Part shown: positions 1-9,053 of the stretch, in pieces
Layout of the letters: each line of letters begins with the position of its first letter
Position numbering within the stretch: the first letter of the stretch is position 1
Assembly (NCBI RefSeq): GCF_900129975.1
Contig: NZ_FSRG01000003.1
Coordinates: 62,001 to 126,000, forward strand
DNA length: 64,000 bases
Direction of reading: 5' to 3'
Origin: Halodesulfovibrio marinisediminis DSM 17456
GTDB taxonomy: Bacteria > Desulfobacterota > Desulfovibrionia > Desulfovibrionales > Desulfovibrionaceae
Notes under the pieces: model-generated
What the model saw: the letters and a program-made list of their open reading frames with translations, nothing else
Database searches by the model: none
Told to the model about the DNA's origin: nothing
Position numbers and translations under genes: made by a program

Positions 1-1
1 A

Positions 2-898
2 AACAAGGATCAGATTAATATGTTCGATTTCGAACAGGCCAAAGACAAGCTCATTATGGGTAAGGAACGTCGCAGCATGGTTATGAGTGAAGAAGAAAAG
101 AAAATCACTGCGTACCACGAAGGTGGTCATGCTCTGTGTGCTAAGCTTCTTCCTAAAGCTGATCCGGTTCATAAAGTATCCATTATTCCACGTGGACGAG
201 CACTTGGTGTTACCATGCAGCTGCCGGGTGAAGACCGCTACGGCTATTCTCGCTCCTTCCTTGAAACCAACCTTGTGGTACTCCTTGGTGGTCGAGTAGC
301 TGAAGAGATTATCTTTGATGACATTACCACCGGTGCAGGTAACGACATTGAGCGTGCTACGAAAATGGCTCGTAAGATGGTTTGCGAATGGGGTATGTCC
401 GAAGCTATTGGTCCTCTTAATATTGGTGAACAGGGTGAAGAAGTATTCATCGGTCGTGAGTGGACTCAGTCCCGTAACTTCAGTGATGAAACTGCACGCC
501 TTGTAGATGCAGAGGTAAAACGTATTGTGGATACTGCACGTACCACTGCGCGTCAGCTTATTGAGGATAATATTGATATTCTCCATAAGATTGCAGAGTC
601 TCTGCTTGAGAGAGAAACAATTAGTGGTGCTGATATTGAGCTGCTTATCGATGGCAAGGAACTTCCACCTCAGGAAGATACAAATGGTACTGTTGCTGCT
701 GAAGTAGAGAAGCCGGAAGATACTCCGGACGCGTTTGCTAAAGCTGCAGCTGCATACAGAGACCAGCAGCCGGAGCAAGCTGAAGATTCCGGAGATTTTA
801 TTCTCGGAACTGAGGAGCAGGCAGAAACTGCGCCAACAGCTTCTGAACCGGAAGAAAAGAAAGCATCTGAAACTGAATCTCCAGAAGAGAAAAAGTAA
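2..898 (+). CDS. ftsH: ATP-dependent zinc metalloprotease FtsH, C-terminal part
   Basis: This is the 3' part of FtsH, a membrane-anchored AAA+ protease that degrades unassembled membrane proteins and regulators. The reading frame is open to the left edge of the window, so the membrane segments and ATPase core lie outside. The peptidase domain is present: the zinc motif HEGGH (codons near 116-130; the family usually has HEAGH) and the downstream Asp in TTGAGNDIERAT that supplies the third metal ligand. After the protease domain comes an unusual acidic tail of about 75 residues rich in Glu, Ala, Pro and Lys, probably disordered. folP starts two bases after the stop, so the two genes are likely co-transcribed. 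Confidence 0.96.
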   Translation, partial: NKDQINMFDFEQAKDKLIMGKERRSMVMSEEEKKITAYHEGGHALCAKLLPKADPVHKVSIIPRGRALGVTMQLPGEDRYGYSRSFLETNLVVLLGGRVAEEIIFDDITTGAGNDIERATKMARKMVCEWGMSEAIGPLNIGEQGEEVFIGREWTQSRNFSDETARLVDAEVKRIVDTARTTARQLIEDNIDILHKIAESLLERETISGADIELLIDGKELPPQEDTNGTVAAEVEKPEDTPDAFAKAAAAYRDQQPEQAEDSGDFILGTEEQAETAPTASEPEEKKASETESPEEKK

Positions 899-900
899 TA

Positions 901-1758
901 ATGAAGACCCCGTTTTCTTGGGAAGTACGAGGGGGCAGGTCCTTAGGCCCTGCCCCTTTTTGTATTTTTGGAATTGTGAATGTGACTCCGGATTCATTTT
1001 ATGACGGCGGTGAGTACAACTCTGTTGCGGCGGGTATTGCTCACGCTCGCAAGCAGGCGGCAGCCGGAGCACATGTTTTGGATATAGGCGGTGAATCTTC
1101 ACGGCCGTTTGCTGACTACGTTTCTCTCGAGGAGGAGATTGATCGAGTTCTTCCTATTGTTGAGGGCGTAGTGGGTGATTGCTCTGACGATGAACTTCCG
1201 TGGGCTGTTTCTGTGGATACTTATAAAGCGGGTACGGCAGCAGCTGTTTTGGAAGCAGGCGCGCATATAATTAACGATATTTCTGCATTTGAATTTGAGC
1301 CGGAATTAAGGGACGTAGTTGCGCAGTTTAAGCCGGGGTATGTTCTCATGCACAGTCAGGGAAAACCTGATAAGATGCAGGTGGCACCAGCATATGATAA
1401 CGTGGTTGACGATATTCTGGCTTTCTTTGAGCGTAAGTTGAAGGAGTTGACCGATGCAGGGATGCCGGAGACCCGTATTATGATCGATCCAGGTGTCGGT
1501 TTCGGGAAAACGGTAGAGCATAACGTAACAATATTGCAAAATATTGATCGCTTCCAAAGTCTAGGTTTTCCTGTCCTAGCTGGAATTTCAAACAAATCTA
1601 TGTTCGAGAAGTTGTGCGGTGCGCCGAGTGGTAAGCGTGAAAACTGTACGCAGGCAGCAACAGCTATTCTCGCTTACAGGGGAGTTGAAGCACATCGGGT
1701 TCATGATGTGGCTAAGACTCGTGAAACTCTTTTGCTTGCAGAAGCACTACGAAGTTAG
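901..1758 (+). CDS. folP: Dihydropteroate synthase
   Basis: FolP condenses 6-hydroxymethyl-dihydropterin pyrophosphate with p-aminobenzoate to give dihydropteroate in cytosolic folate synthesis. The 285-residue length is normal. The pterin-binding signature GIVNVTPDSFYDGG is at residues 24-37, followed by DIGGESSRP, a DTYKA strand, INDISAFE, the DPGVGFGKT motif near residue 199 and a C-terminal RVHDV segment, all typical of the TIM barrel. The ATG lies two bases after the ftsH stop, with the ribosome-binding region inside the end of ftsH. ftsH followed by folP is a familiar bacterial arrangement. Confidence 0.96.
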   Translation: MKTPFSWEVRGGRSLGPAPFCIFGIVNVTPDSFYDGGEYNSVAAGIAHARKQAAAGAHVLDIGGESSRPFADYVSLEEEIDRVLPIVEGVVGDCSDDELPWAVSVDTYKAGTAAAVLEAGAHIINDISAFEFEPELRDVVAQFKPGYVLMHSQGKPDKMQVAPAYDNVVDDILAFFERKLKELTDAGMPETRIMIDPGVGFGKTVEHNVTILQNIDRFQSLGFPVLAGISNKSMFEKLCGAPSGKRENCTQAATAILAYRGVEAHRVHDVAKTRETLLLAEALRS

Positions 1759-1772
1759 AGGTAGGACACAGC

Positions 1773-2531
1773 GTGTTTTCAATGGATACATTGGGATATA
1801 TAAGTATAACATGGCGTGATGCTATTGATATAGCCCTTGTTACTCTGTTGATCTATCAGGTTATGATAGTGATCAGGGGGACACGGGCTGTTTCGGCTAT
1901 CTATGGCCTGTTGTTGCTTATCGCTGTGTTTGCTTTTTCGGAGTACTTCGGCTTTTACACACTGCATTGGATCTTGCAGCAGTTTCTCAGTTCCTTCTTT
2001 CTTGTTGTTATCATTCTTTTTCAGGACGACATCAGGCGTGGCTTGTCCAATATGGGGGCGCGTAGTTTCTTCAAAAAAACAGAGATTGAAGACTCTTTTC
2101 TTGATGAAATAATTGGTGCTGCCATGAACATGGCGAAACGCCGTATCGGCGCACTTATTGTGTTGGAGCACCATGTGCCGTTGGGTGATCTAGCTCAGCG
2201 TGGTGTCTTGATTGATTCTGAAGTGTCAAAGGAACTATTAGTAACCATTTTTCAGGTCAAAGCACCACTTCACGATGGTGCAGTGATAGTTAGGAATGGT
2301 CGCGTGGCAGCTGCAGGATGTATTTTGCCTCTTGCTGTGGGAGAACAAGATAGACCTGAGTATGGTACACGTCATAGAGCAGGGCTTGGGGTCACAGAAG
2401 AAACCGACGCTATTGCCGTTGTTGTTTCAGAGGAGCGCGGGGATGTTACTGTGGCTGTTAACGGAAGATTAACCAGTAATCTTGATAAAACACGCTTGAA
2501 GCGCGTGTTGCGCAATCTTTTGGAGCGGTAA
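1773..2531 (+). CDS. cdaA: Diadenylate cyclase CdaA (DisA_N domain)
   Basis: CdaA makes cyclic di-AMP from two ATP. Three hydrophobic segments lie in the first 85 residues (about 17-35, 40-57 and 65-83), then the cytoplasmic DAC domain with the catalytic DGA motif at residues 168-170 (PLHDGAVIV) and the nucleotide-binding GTRHRAG motif at 198-204. Length 252 is close to the family norm. I take the GTG at 1773, seven bases after AGGTAGGA; an ATG at 1782 is possible but further from that site. The next genes are ybbR and glmM, the same cdaA-cdaR-glmM order known from Firmicutes, which supports c-di-AMP signalling linked to cell-wall precursor supply. Confidence 0.94.
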   Translation: MFSMDTLGYISITWRDAIDIALVTLLIYQVMIVIRGTRAVSAIYGLLLLIAVFAFSEYFGFYTLHWILQQFLSSFFLVVIILFQDDIRRGLSNMGARSFFKKTEIEDSFLDEIIGAAMNMAKRRIGALIVLEHHVPLGDLAQRGVLIDSEVSKELLVTIFQVKAPLHDGAVIVRNGRVAAAGCILPLAVGEQDRPEYGTRHRAGLGVTEETDAIAVVVSEERGDVTVAVNGRLTSNLDKTRLKRVLRNLLER

Positions 2532-2534
2532 TTC

Positions 2535-3437
2535 ATGGGAGTGAGTTGGCGTCACTTACTTTTAGCTTTTATTATGGCATCCTGCTTATGGGTTGTCATC
2601 TCAGGCCGTGAGCAAGTTGAAATTTGGGAAAAGGCATCTGTTGAACTTAAGGGGATGCCGGAGAACCTGACGCTGTTGAGTGGATTACCTCCAGAAGTTG
2701 AAATCAGAGTGCGTGGTCCTAAGGGATTGATTCGAACGATTACTGATAGAAAGCTGACGTATGTTCTTGATCTTTCTAAGGTCAGCCCAGGGCTTAATGT
2801 TCTACCAATTCAAGCCAACGGTATCCGGTTAGGAAAAGCGTTTGATGTGGTAGAGCTTCGTCCGTCTCGACTAACTTTGGAAGTGGACAAGCTGGTTCAA
2901 AGAAAATTGCCAATTGTTCCGCGCTGGTCAGGAGAATTGCCGACAGATTTATTTGTGGAATCCGCGTCTGTTAAGCCACAATTTGTTATAGTGCGCGGTC
3001 CTGATTCAGAGCTTGCAGCGTTAAGCGAAGTGGAGGCTGTTACTCCTGCTCCAAACAAAAAAAATCCGGGAACTGTCACTCTTGATGGGACTGTTGCCTT
3101 GTCGCTTCGAGCCAAGGCCACTCCTGCTGTTGTAGAAGTAACGTATATTCTTGGATTGCGTTCAGAGGAAAAGACAATAACACGAAATGTTGTTGTTATC
3201 CCAAAGGCCGGATTTGATATTAAGTTGAGTCAATCTGCCGTTAAGTTAACGATTGAAGTGCCTGAGTCATTAAAAGCTAACAGTACGTTAATAGAGGCAG
3301 TCCGTGTTATTTTGGAGTTACCGGAAGGTATTGCCCCTGGAGAGTATCAACTCCCATACCGACTGGAGCTACCAGACAGGATTCAAGTTGTGGGCTCAGA
3401 TCCTGAGACCTTAACCGTGACTGTCTCTGCAAAATAA
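2535..3437 (+). CDS. ybbR: YbbR-domain protein (CdaR-like)
   Basis: This 300-residue protein has one N-terminal membrane anchor (about residues 8-24) followed by extracytoplasmic beta-rich repeats of the YbbR type. Repeated phrases such as LPPEVEIRVRGPK and SVKPQFVIVRGPDSEL mark successive YbbR domains. In Firmicutes the equivalent protein, CdaR, binds and modulates CdaA. The start lies three bases after the cdaA stop, which implies coupled expression and a partner role here too; that role is inferred from position and family. Confidence 0.88.
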   Translation: MGVSWRHLLLAFIMASCLWVVISGREQVEIWEKASVELKGMPENLTLLSGLPPEVEIRVRGPKGLIRTITDRKLTYVLDLSKVSPGLNVLPIQANGIRLGKAFDVVELRPSRLTLEVDKLVQRKLPIVPRWSGELPTDLFVESASVKPQFVIVRGPDSELAALSEVEAVTPAPNKKNPGTVTLDGTVALSLRAKATPAVVEVTYILGLRSEEKTITRNVVVIPKAGFDIKLSQSAVKLTIEVPESLKANSTLIEAVRVILELPEGIAPGEYQLPYRLELPDRIQVVGSDPETLTVTVSAK

Positions 3438-3622
3438 TGTAGGCAGGTAGCGCTCTTTCAAGATTCCCCTTTCGTTGATAATAATGCTGTTCTGCGTTAC
3501 ATAAATGTATTCAAGCTGTTGCAGGTTTAGTACGTTGTATTCATTAGATTCCCGTCATCATGGTTTTACGTACATATACTGCTCGTAGATATCTTCAATA
3601 AAATAAAAAAACAGGAGCTTCC

Positions 3623-4975
3623 ATGGGAAGACGCTTGTTTGGAACGGATGGAATGCGCGGTACTGTGAATCAGTATCCGATGGTTCCCGAAGTCGCCATG
3701 CGTTTGGGACTTGCAGCAGGAACAACCTTCCGAACCGAAACTGGACGAAATAGAGTTGTAATCGGTAAAGATACCCGTCTTTCCGGATATGTTTTTGAAA
3801 ATGCCCTGACCGCTGGTTTTTGTGCGGCAGGTATGGATGTATACCTTGTTGGACCGATGGCGACACCAGCTATTGCTTTTCTGACGAGGAACATGCGTGC
3901 ATCTATGGGCGTGGTTATTTCTGCTTCACATAACCCGTACCATGATAACGGTATTAAGTTTTTTGATTCATGCGGTTACAAGCTTGCAGATTCTGTTGAG
4001 GAAACTATCACAGAAATGGTGCTTAATCCGGAACATGAGTGGGATTACCCAGCACCGGATAAAGTAGGCCGTGCGAAACGCATTGATGATGCGGTAGGTC
4101 GCTATATTGTTTATTTAAAAAATAGTTTTCCGACTAATCTGACCTTGGAAGGAATGCGCATCGTTCTTGATTGCTCTAATGGCGCAAACTACAAAGTCGC
4201 CCCCTTGGTTCTTGAAGAATTAGGAGCAGAGGTGATTCCTATTGGGGTGAGCCCAAATGGAGTGAACATCAATAAAGGTTGTGGCTCCCTGTATCCTGAG
4301 GTCATGGCAGAAAAGGTTCGTGAAGGGCATGCAGATATTGGTCTTGCTCTTGATGGTGACGCTGATAGGCTGATTGTTTGCGATGAGCATGGCACAGTGC
4401 TTGACGGTGATCAGATTATGGCCATTTGTGCCAAGGATATGATGGATTCAGGCACATTGGTAGATAACACCCTTGTTGCAACCGTCATGAGTAATATGGC
4501 GTTAGAAGTGTTCATGCGTGAACAGGGGGGCAAATTGCTGCGCACCCCTGTAGGCGACCGCCATGTTGTGGAAGCTATGCGGAATACACAGGCAACCATG
4601 GGTGGTGAGCAGTCTGGTCATATGGTATTTATGAATCATGGTACAACAGGTGATGGTCTGCTTGCAGGGCTTCAACTTCTTCGTATTATGCGTCAACAGG
4701 ATAAACCGCTTTCTAGTCTTGCTGGCCTGCTTGAGTTGTACCCTCAGGAACTCATTAACGTTCGTGTTGAGCGAAAGGTGCCTTTTGAGGAATGCCCTGC
4801 TTTGCTTGAAGATGTAAAGAAAGCAGAGAATGAACTTGGTGATAACGGACGAGTTCTTTTACGGTATTCCGGTACAGAATCTCTTTGCCGTGTTATGGTA
4901 GAAGGTGAAGATGATGAGCAGGTAAAACGTCTTGCCTCATATCTTGCAGAGTCTGCCCAAAAGAACTTAGTATAG
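3623..4975 (+). CDS. glmM: Phosphoglucosamine mutase
   Basis: GlmM converts glucosamine-6-phosphate to glucosamine-1-phosphate, the step toward UDP-GlcNAc for peptidoglycan and LPS. The active-site motif ISASHNP puts the phosphorylated serine at residue 102. The metal-binding loop DGDADR lies near 241-248 and the phosphate-binding RYSGTES near the C terminus. The 450-residue length is standard. An AGGAG site sits upstream of ATG 3623. A 185-base gap separates it from ybbR, so it may have its own promoter while belonging functionally with cdaA-ybbR. Confidence 0.97.
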   Translation: MGRRLFGTDGMRGTVNQYPMVPEVAMRLGLAAGTTFRTETGRNRVVIGKDTRLSGYVFENALTAGFCAAGMDVYLVGPMATPAIAFLTRNMRASMGVVISASHNPYHDNGIKFFDSCGYKLADSVEETITEMVLNPEHEWDYPAPDKVGRAKRIDDAVGRYIVYLKNSFPTNLTLEGMRIVLDCSNGANYKVAPLVLEELGAEVIPIGVSPNGVNINKGCGSLYPEVMAEKVREGHADIGLALDGDADRLIVCDEHGTVLDGDQIMAICAKDMMDSGTLVDNTLVATVMSNMALEVFMREQGGKLLRTPVGDRHVVEAMRNTQATMGGEQSGHMVFMNHGTTGDGLLAGLQLLRIMRQQDKPLSSLAGLLELYPQELINVRVERKVPFEECPALLEDVKKAENELGDNGRVLLRYSGTESLCRVMVEGEDDEQVKRLASYLAESAQKNLV

Positions 4976-4988
4976 CATTGGACGTGTT

Positions 4989-5852
4989 ATGAATATTCGT
5001 AAAGTAGTTGTTCCAGTTGCCGGTTGGGGAACCCGATCTCTCCCTGCTACTAAGAATATCCCGAAGGAAATGCTCCCTGTCTACAATAAACCTGTTGTTC
5101 AGTACATTGTAGAAGAAGCTATTCGCTCTGGTCTTGATGATGTTGTTTTCGTTACCAACCGCGAAAAAAAAGTTATTGAAGACCATTTTGATAAGAACCT
5201 TCAACTAGAAGGTTTATTGAAGCGCGCTGGAAAAGAAGAGTTGCTTCGCACTGTGCAGGACGTTGCCCAGATGGCGAATATTATTTCCATTCGTCAGAAA
5301 GAGCAGTTGGGATTAGGCCATGCTGTTCTTTGTGCTAAGGACCTCATTAATGAGGATGCCTTTGGCGTAATGCTGGGTGATGACCTCATATTTGGCATGG
5401 AGCCTGGGTTGAAGCAGCTTATTCAGGTTGCAGCAGCTGAGCGTCTTCCAGTTGTTGGTGTGATGGAAGTTGAAGCGGATAAGGTCGACCGTTATGGTAT
5501 TGTTGCAGGTGAAGAGATTGCTCCGGGAACCTATCGTGTTACTGATCTTGTTGAAAAGCCGGCAATTCAGGATGCTCCATCTCGTTTGGCAATTGTAGGC
5601 CGATATGTGCTTACACCAGATATTTTCCCTGCACTTGAAAAGACCAAGGCTGGAGCAGGTGGAGAAATTCAGCTGACTGATGCTCTTCGTACTGTTGCTA
5701 AAGAACGTGGTCTTTTGGCTGTTAAAATGCGCGGTATGCGTTTTGATGCAGGTAACTGGGCTGAATATCTTACTGCAAACATTTATTTTGCCTTGCAGGA
5801 TGATTCAATTCGTGATGATCTAATCAAACACTTAAAACCGCTTTTGCCATAG
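4989..5852 (+). CDS. galU: UTP--glucose-1-phosphate uridylyltransferase
   Basis: GalU makes UDP-glucose from UTP and glucose-1-phosphate for LPS and exopolysaccharide. The nucleotidyltransferase signature is near the N terminus (GWGTRSLPATKNIPKEML, residues 12-29), followed by the QKEQLGLGHAV segment, LGDDLI and the VEKP motif. The GWGTR version of the usual GxGTR loop is common in the family. Length 287 is normal. It starts 13 bases after the glmM stop with only a weak Shine-Dalgarno sequence. A hairpin terminator follows at 5876-5906. Confidence 0.96.
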   Translation: MNIRKVVVPVAGWGTRSLPATKNIPKEMLPVYNKPVVQYIVEEAIRSGLDDVVFVTNREKKVIEDHFDKNLQLEGLLKRAGKEELLRTVQDVAQMANIISIRQKEQLGLGHAVLCAKDLINEDAFGVMLGDDLIFGMEPGLKQLIQVAAAERLPVVGVMEVEADKVDRYGIVAGEEIAPGTYRVTDLVEKPAIQDAPSRLAIVGRYVLTPDIFPALEKTKAGAGGEIQLTDALRTVAKERGLLAVKMRGMRFDAGNWAEYLTANIYFALQDDSIRDDLIKHLKPLLP

Positions 5853-5875
5853 CTGAGTAGTTGAAGTATGAATTT

Positions 5876-5906
5876 AAAAAAGGTGGTCTTTATGATCGCC
5901 TTTTTT
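5876..5906 (+). terminator. Intrinsic terminator after galU
   Basis: A-rich arm plus GGTGGTC pairs with GATCGCC plus a T-run across a short TTTAT loop, with one wobble or mismatch. It lies 24 bases after galU and before the priA ribosome-binding site, so priA probably needs its own start or readthrough. Confidence 0.8.
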
Positions 5907-5925
5907 CTTTTAGGAACACCATTCA

Positions 5926-8289
5926 ATGTTAGCAATTTCTCTTTTGAGTCCACCTTATGCCACTTTAAGCTATGCTACTCCTGCATGGCTTGATATTTCT
6001 GTATGGAAGTGCGGGCAGCGTGTCATTGTACCGCTAGGAAAAGGGGGAATGCTTCGGGCTGGGATTATTGTTTCAATAGATGATAGTTCGGTAAAAGACG
6101 GTGTGGTGTTGAAGGAATGTCTGTGGCCTGCAGAACGTGAGCCTTTGTTGCAGCCTGAATATCTTGCAATGGTCAAGCAACTTGCATTGCGTCATGTGGT
6201 CACTGAAGGTGAAGTACTTGGCGGCTTACTGCCGGCTGGACTCCGTACTACAAAAATTAGATTACGCGTGCTAGATGGTGGAAAACCCCGTACCATGGCT
6301 ATGCGTGATGTTGCCAACATGTCTGATATCGAGCGTTGTTCTCTCGGTGTATTGTGGGCGAGTAATGCTGTGGAAGTGTTGGACAGCACGTTTGATGCAG
6401 AAGAACAGGAATTATGCAGCCTGCTCGAAGACCCTCCGTGGTCAGTGCGGCCTTCTGCAAAGCGCCAAATAGAGGTACTTGATTTCCTCTATGATAAAGG
6501 CATGTTGTCACGGAAACGTTTGTTGCAGGAACTTGGTTCTGGAGTTTCTGCAGCATTGAATACTTTAGCAGAGCGTGGTTTGATTCGTATTGGTCCTCGC
6601 GAAGAAGGAACATGCGAAGCTTGTCAAGATGATGATCCAGAGTGCTTTTTTGAGGCTGATGAAGGGTTCGTTCTATATCCTGAACAGCAGACTGTTTTTG
6701 ATGAATTTAGCGCCTTGATGCATGCTGACGGGGCAAGGTCTGCGTTGCTGTACGGAATTACAGGGAGCGGTAAGACCGTCGTTTATCTGGAGTTGGCTGC
6801 AGAAGCCTTGGCTAACGGGCGCTCTGTAATGCTTCTTGCGCCGGAAGTTGCATTGGCTTGTAAGCTTGAACATGCTGTGCACAGCCGTTTCCCTTCTCAA
6901 GATTGTTTTTTTTATAATGGGTACCAATCTCCTACTGAAAGAGAGAAGACATTCAGAACATTGGCGGAGCGAACCGCCCCTTGCATCATAGTAGGAACTC
7001 GTTCGGCACTTTTTTTACCTTCACCGACTTTGGGATTGATTGTTCTGGATGAAGAACATGATACCTCATTTAAACAGGATGAAGGACTAGTTTATCAGGC
7101 AAAAGAAGTTGCTTACTATCGTGCACAACAAAGTAATGGGCTACTCTTGCTTGGTTCGGCAACCCCTGATGTAAAAACTTTCCATGCCGTGCAGCAAAAG
7201 GCCGTATCTATGGGCGTGATGAGAGAACGAGCAGGAGAGGGGGAGTTGCCGGAAGTCTCATTGCTGAATATTAAGAATATGAAGCGGGCTGATGGTATTC
7301 TTGCTGCGGAAACCAAAAGACAGATCAGAGAAACTGTGGAGCGTGGCGAACAGGTTGTTATTTTGTTGAACCGTCGTGGCTACTCTCCGTTAATGTATTG
7401 CCTCGACTGTGGACAGGTTGCCCGTTGTCCGCATTGTGAGGTCGGACTTACCTACCATAAAGAACGTGAACGTTTGATTTGTCATTATTGTGGATATTCT
7501 GTTACTTATCCTGTTGTATGTTCAAAATGTAAGGGGCTTCACTATCTTCCAATGGGGGAAGGAACTGAAAAATTAGAAGAATATCTTGCCGAAATCCTTC
7601 CGCCTGATACAAAAATTTTACGTCTGGATAGAGATTCAACCCGCCGCCCCGGTAAAATGCAGCGTATTCTTGATGCGTTTGCAAATCAGGAGGCACAGGT
7701 ACTTGTCGGAACACAAATGTTGTCCAAAGGACATCATTTCCCGAACGTGACTCTTGCTGTTGTTGCTGATGGCGATCTTGGGTTAAACCTTCCTGATTAT
7801 CGCGCTGCAGAACGGACGTTTCAGTTGCTTGTTCAAGCTTCAGGACGTGCCGGACGTGGTGAGAAAGCAGGTCGCGTTCTTATCCAGACACGTGACCCTG
7901 AGCACTACTGTTGGCAGTTCGTTGGTAGTGCAGATTACGATGGGTTTTATGCAGAGGAAATCGAGCGAAGACGGAAACGAAAGTATCCTCCATTCGTTAA
8001 ATTAGCGCTTGTCCGTGTCAGTTATCCACTGGACTGGAGAAAAGGAATGGAGTGGGTCGAATCGTTAACCGAAATTGCAAGAGCGCTGGGTAAAGAGCAT
8101 AACGTGCGTGTGCTGGGGCATACGCCATCGCCATTACCTGTTCTGCGTGGTAGAAAGCGCTTCCAGTGGACATTAAAGTCTGATGGTTGGGTCAGTATAC
8201 GAACATTGTATTATGCTATGCGTAAGGCAGTGCCGCGTGGTTCGAAGCTGAGACTTTCTCTGGATATTGATCCTGTGAATATGTTGTGA
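5926..8289 (+). CDS. priA: Primosomal protein N' (replication restart helicase PriA)
   Basis: PriA recognises stalled or repaired forks and reloads the replicative helicase. The 787-residue protein has the N-terminal DNA-binding region, Walker A GITGSGKT at residues 277-284, the DEEH box at 375-378 (family form of DEAH), and the inserted zinc-binding region starting CLDC at residue 492 with further pairs CPHC, CHYC and CSKC through about 531. The helicase C domain follows, with GTQMLSKGHHFP and the ASGRAGRG motif. ATG 5926 follows an AGGA sequence 14 bases upstream. The small Cys-repeat gene begins ten bases after its stop. Confidence 0.97.
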   Translation: MLAISLLSPPYATLSYATPAWLDISVWKCGQRVIVPLGKGGMLRAGIIVSIDDSSVKDGVVLKECLWPAEREPLLQPEYLAMVKQLALRHVVTEGEVLGGLLPAGLRTTKIRLRVLDGGKPRTMAMRDVANMSDIERCSLGVLWASNAVEVLDSTFDAEEQELCSLLEDPPWSVRPSAKRQIEVLDFLYDKGMLSRKRLLQELGSGVSAALNTLAERGLIRIGPREEGTCEACQDDDPECFFEADEGFVLYPEQQTVFDEFSALMHADGARSALLYGITGSGKTVVYLELAAEALANGRSVMLLAPEVALACKLEHAVHSRFPSQDCFFYNGYQSPTEREKTFRTLAERTAPCIIVGTRSALFLPSPTLGLIVLDEEHDTSFKQDEGLVYQAKEVAYYRAQQSNGLLLLGSATPDVKTFHAVQQKAVSMGVMRERAGEGELPEVSLLNIKNMKRADGILAAETKRQIRETVERGEQVVILLNRRGYSPLMYCLDCGQVARCPHCEVGLTYHKERERLICHYCGYSVTYPVVCSKCKGLHYLPMGEGTEKLEEYLAEILPPDTKILRLDRDSTRRPGKMQRILDAFANQEAQVLVGTQMLSKGHHFPNVTLAVVADGDLGLNLPDYRAAERTFQLLVQASGRAGRGEKAGRVLIQTRDPEHYCWQFVGSADYDGFYAEEIERRRKRKYPPFVKLALVRVSYPLDWRKGMEWVESLTEIARALGKEHNVRVLGHTPSPLPVLRGRKRFQWTLKSDGWVSIRTLYYAMRKAVPRGSKLRLSLDIDPVNML

Positions 8290-8299
8290 GGAGCTAACT

Positions 8300-8653
8300 A
8301 TGATTTTTGTTGTGTCTGCCTGTGCAGCTTGCCCGTTTTATCTTTCTGATAATGGTGGTAACTGTAGTGGGCGTTTCCCGGAATTAAAAGTGGTTGATGT
8401 TGATCCAGAATCAGCTAAGCCGGAATGGTGTCCGATAAACGGCTCAGCATTACGCGTAACTGAGTCTGCATCAAATAACACTGGCTTACCGGCGATCGCA
8501 GTTGATGAGTGTGATGAATGTCCTTTCTTTTTTAAGAATGAAAAGCGTCGTTGTAATATAGCTAACCCGAAAGGGCGTCCGATTTTAACAGATGGAGAGC
8601 GCCCAGTCTGGTGTGTGTTGCGCAAGGAAGTAGTTGTGATTCGAGGCAGTTAA
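8300..8653 (+). CDS. Small protein with two Cys-rich repeats, function unknown
   Basis: I do not recognise this 117-residue protein. It is an internal duplication: residues 8-44 contain CAACPFY, a later single Cys and PEWC, and residues about 71-106 repeat the pattern as CDECPFF, a single Cys and PVWC. Each half therefore has four cysteines in a CxxCPF-C-WC arrangement that could bind a metal or an Fe-S centre. No signal peptide is visible, so it is probably cytosolic. A strong GAGGAG site precedes the ATG, ten bases after priA, suggesting co-transcription. The metal-binding idea is inference. Confidence 0.8.
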   Translation: MIFVVSACAACPFYLSDNGGNCSGRFPELKVVDVDPESAKPEWCPINGSALRVTESASNNTGLPAIAVDECDECPFFFKNEKRRCNIANPKGRPILTDGERPVWCVLRKEVVVIRGS

Positions 8654-8693
8654 TAGTAATAAGCGTGTAACTGTTTTTTTATCAGAAAGTACG

Positions 8694-8722
8694 AAGGCAG
8701 GGAGGATACTCCTTGCCTTTTT
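8694..8722 (+). terminator. Intrinsic terminator after the priA unit
   Basis: Arms AAGGCAGGGAG and CTCCTTGCCTT with a short loop, one mismatch, followed by a T-run. It ends the priA / Cys-repeat transcript. Confidence 0.8.
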
Positions 8723-8808
8723 TAATTCCGTTAACAATTGTGAAGAGTGTGATACTAGATGCTGAGTTCGTGGGTGGCGTAGGTGTTTGATGTAGTTAGG
8801 TAAGTAGC

Positions 8809-8836
8809 TTGATAAAATTAGTTATTTCAGTATAAA
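8809..8836 (+). promoter_or_regulatory. Candidate sigma-70 promoter for the fadL-type gene
   Basis: TTGATA (8809-8814), a 16-base spacer and TATAAA (8831-8836). A start near 8843 would give a leader of about 210 bases containing the nested inverted repeats at 8943-9028. Assigned by sequence only. Confidence 0.45.
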
Positions 8837-8942
8837 AATGTAAAAAATGTTGCCAAGTGTAAGTGTTACTACTATAGCTCCTGTAATTTATTTTTTGAGT
8901 GAGTAGCAAATATGGCAGAGGGGCCTTGCTGCTTGCTCTTTT

Positions 8943-9028
8943 GCATGTCTTAAGGGGAAACACTGTTCAGTTTTTGTATCTGCTTGAAAATACTGAACAG
9001 GGTGCTGAACAGGCACTTAAAGACATGC
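8943..9028 (+). promoter_or_regulatory. Nested inverted repeats in the fadL leader
   Basis: The outer arms are GCATGTCTTAAG (8943-8954) and CTTAAAGACATGC (9016-9028), perfect except for one extra base. The inner arms are CACTGTTCAG (8961-8970) and CTGAACAGGGTG (8993-9004). CTGAACAGG also occurs twice directly (8993-9001 and 9005-9013), so two alternative inner pairings compete for one partner. The block ends 25 bases before the ATG and has no T-run, so it is not a plain terminator. The rest of the 400-base gap between 8654 and 9053 holds only the terminator and candidate promoter listed separately. Confidence 0.55.
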
Positions 9029-9053
9029 TAACTACGAATTCGAGGGGAAAATA

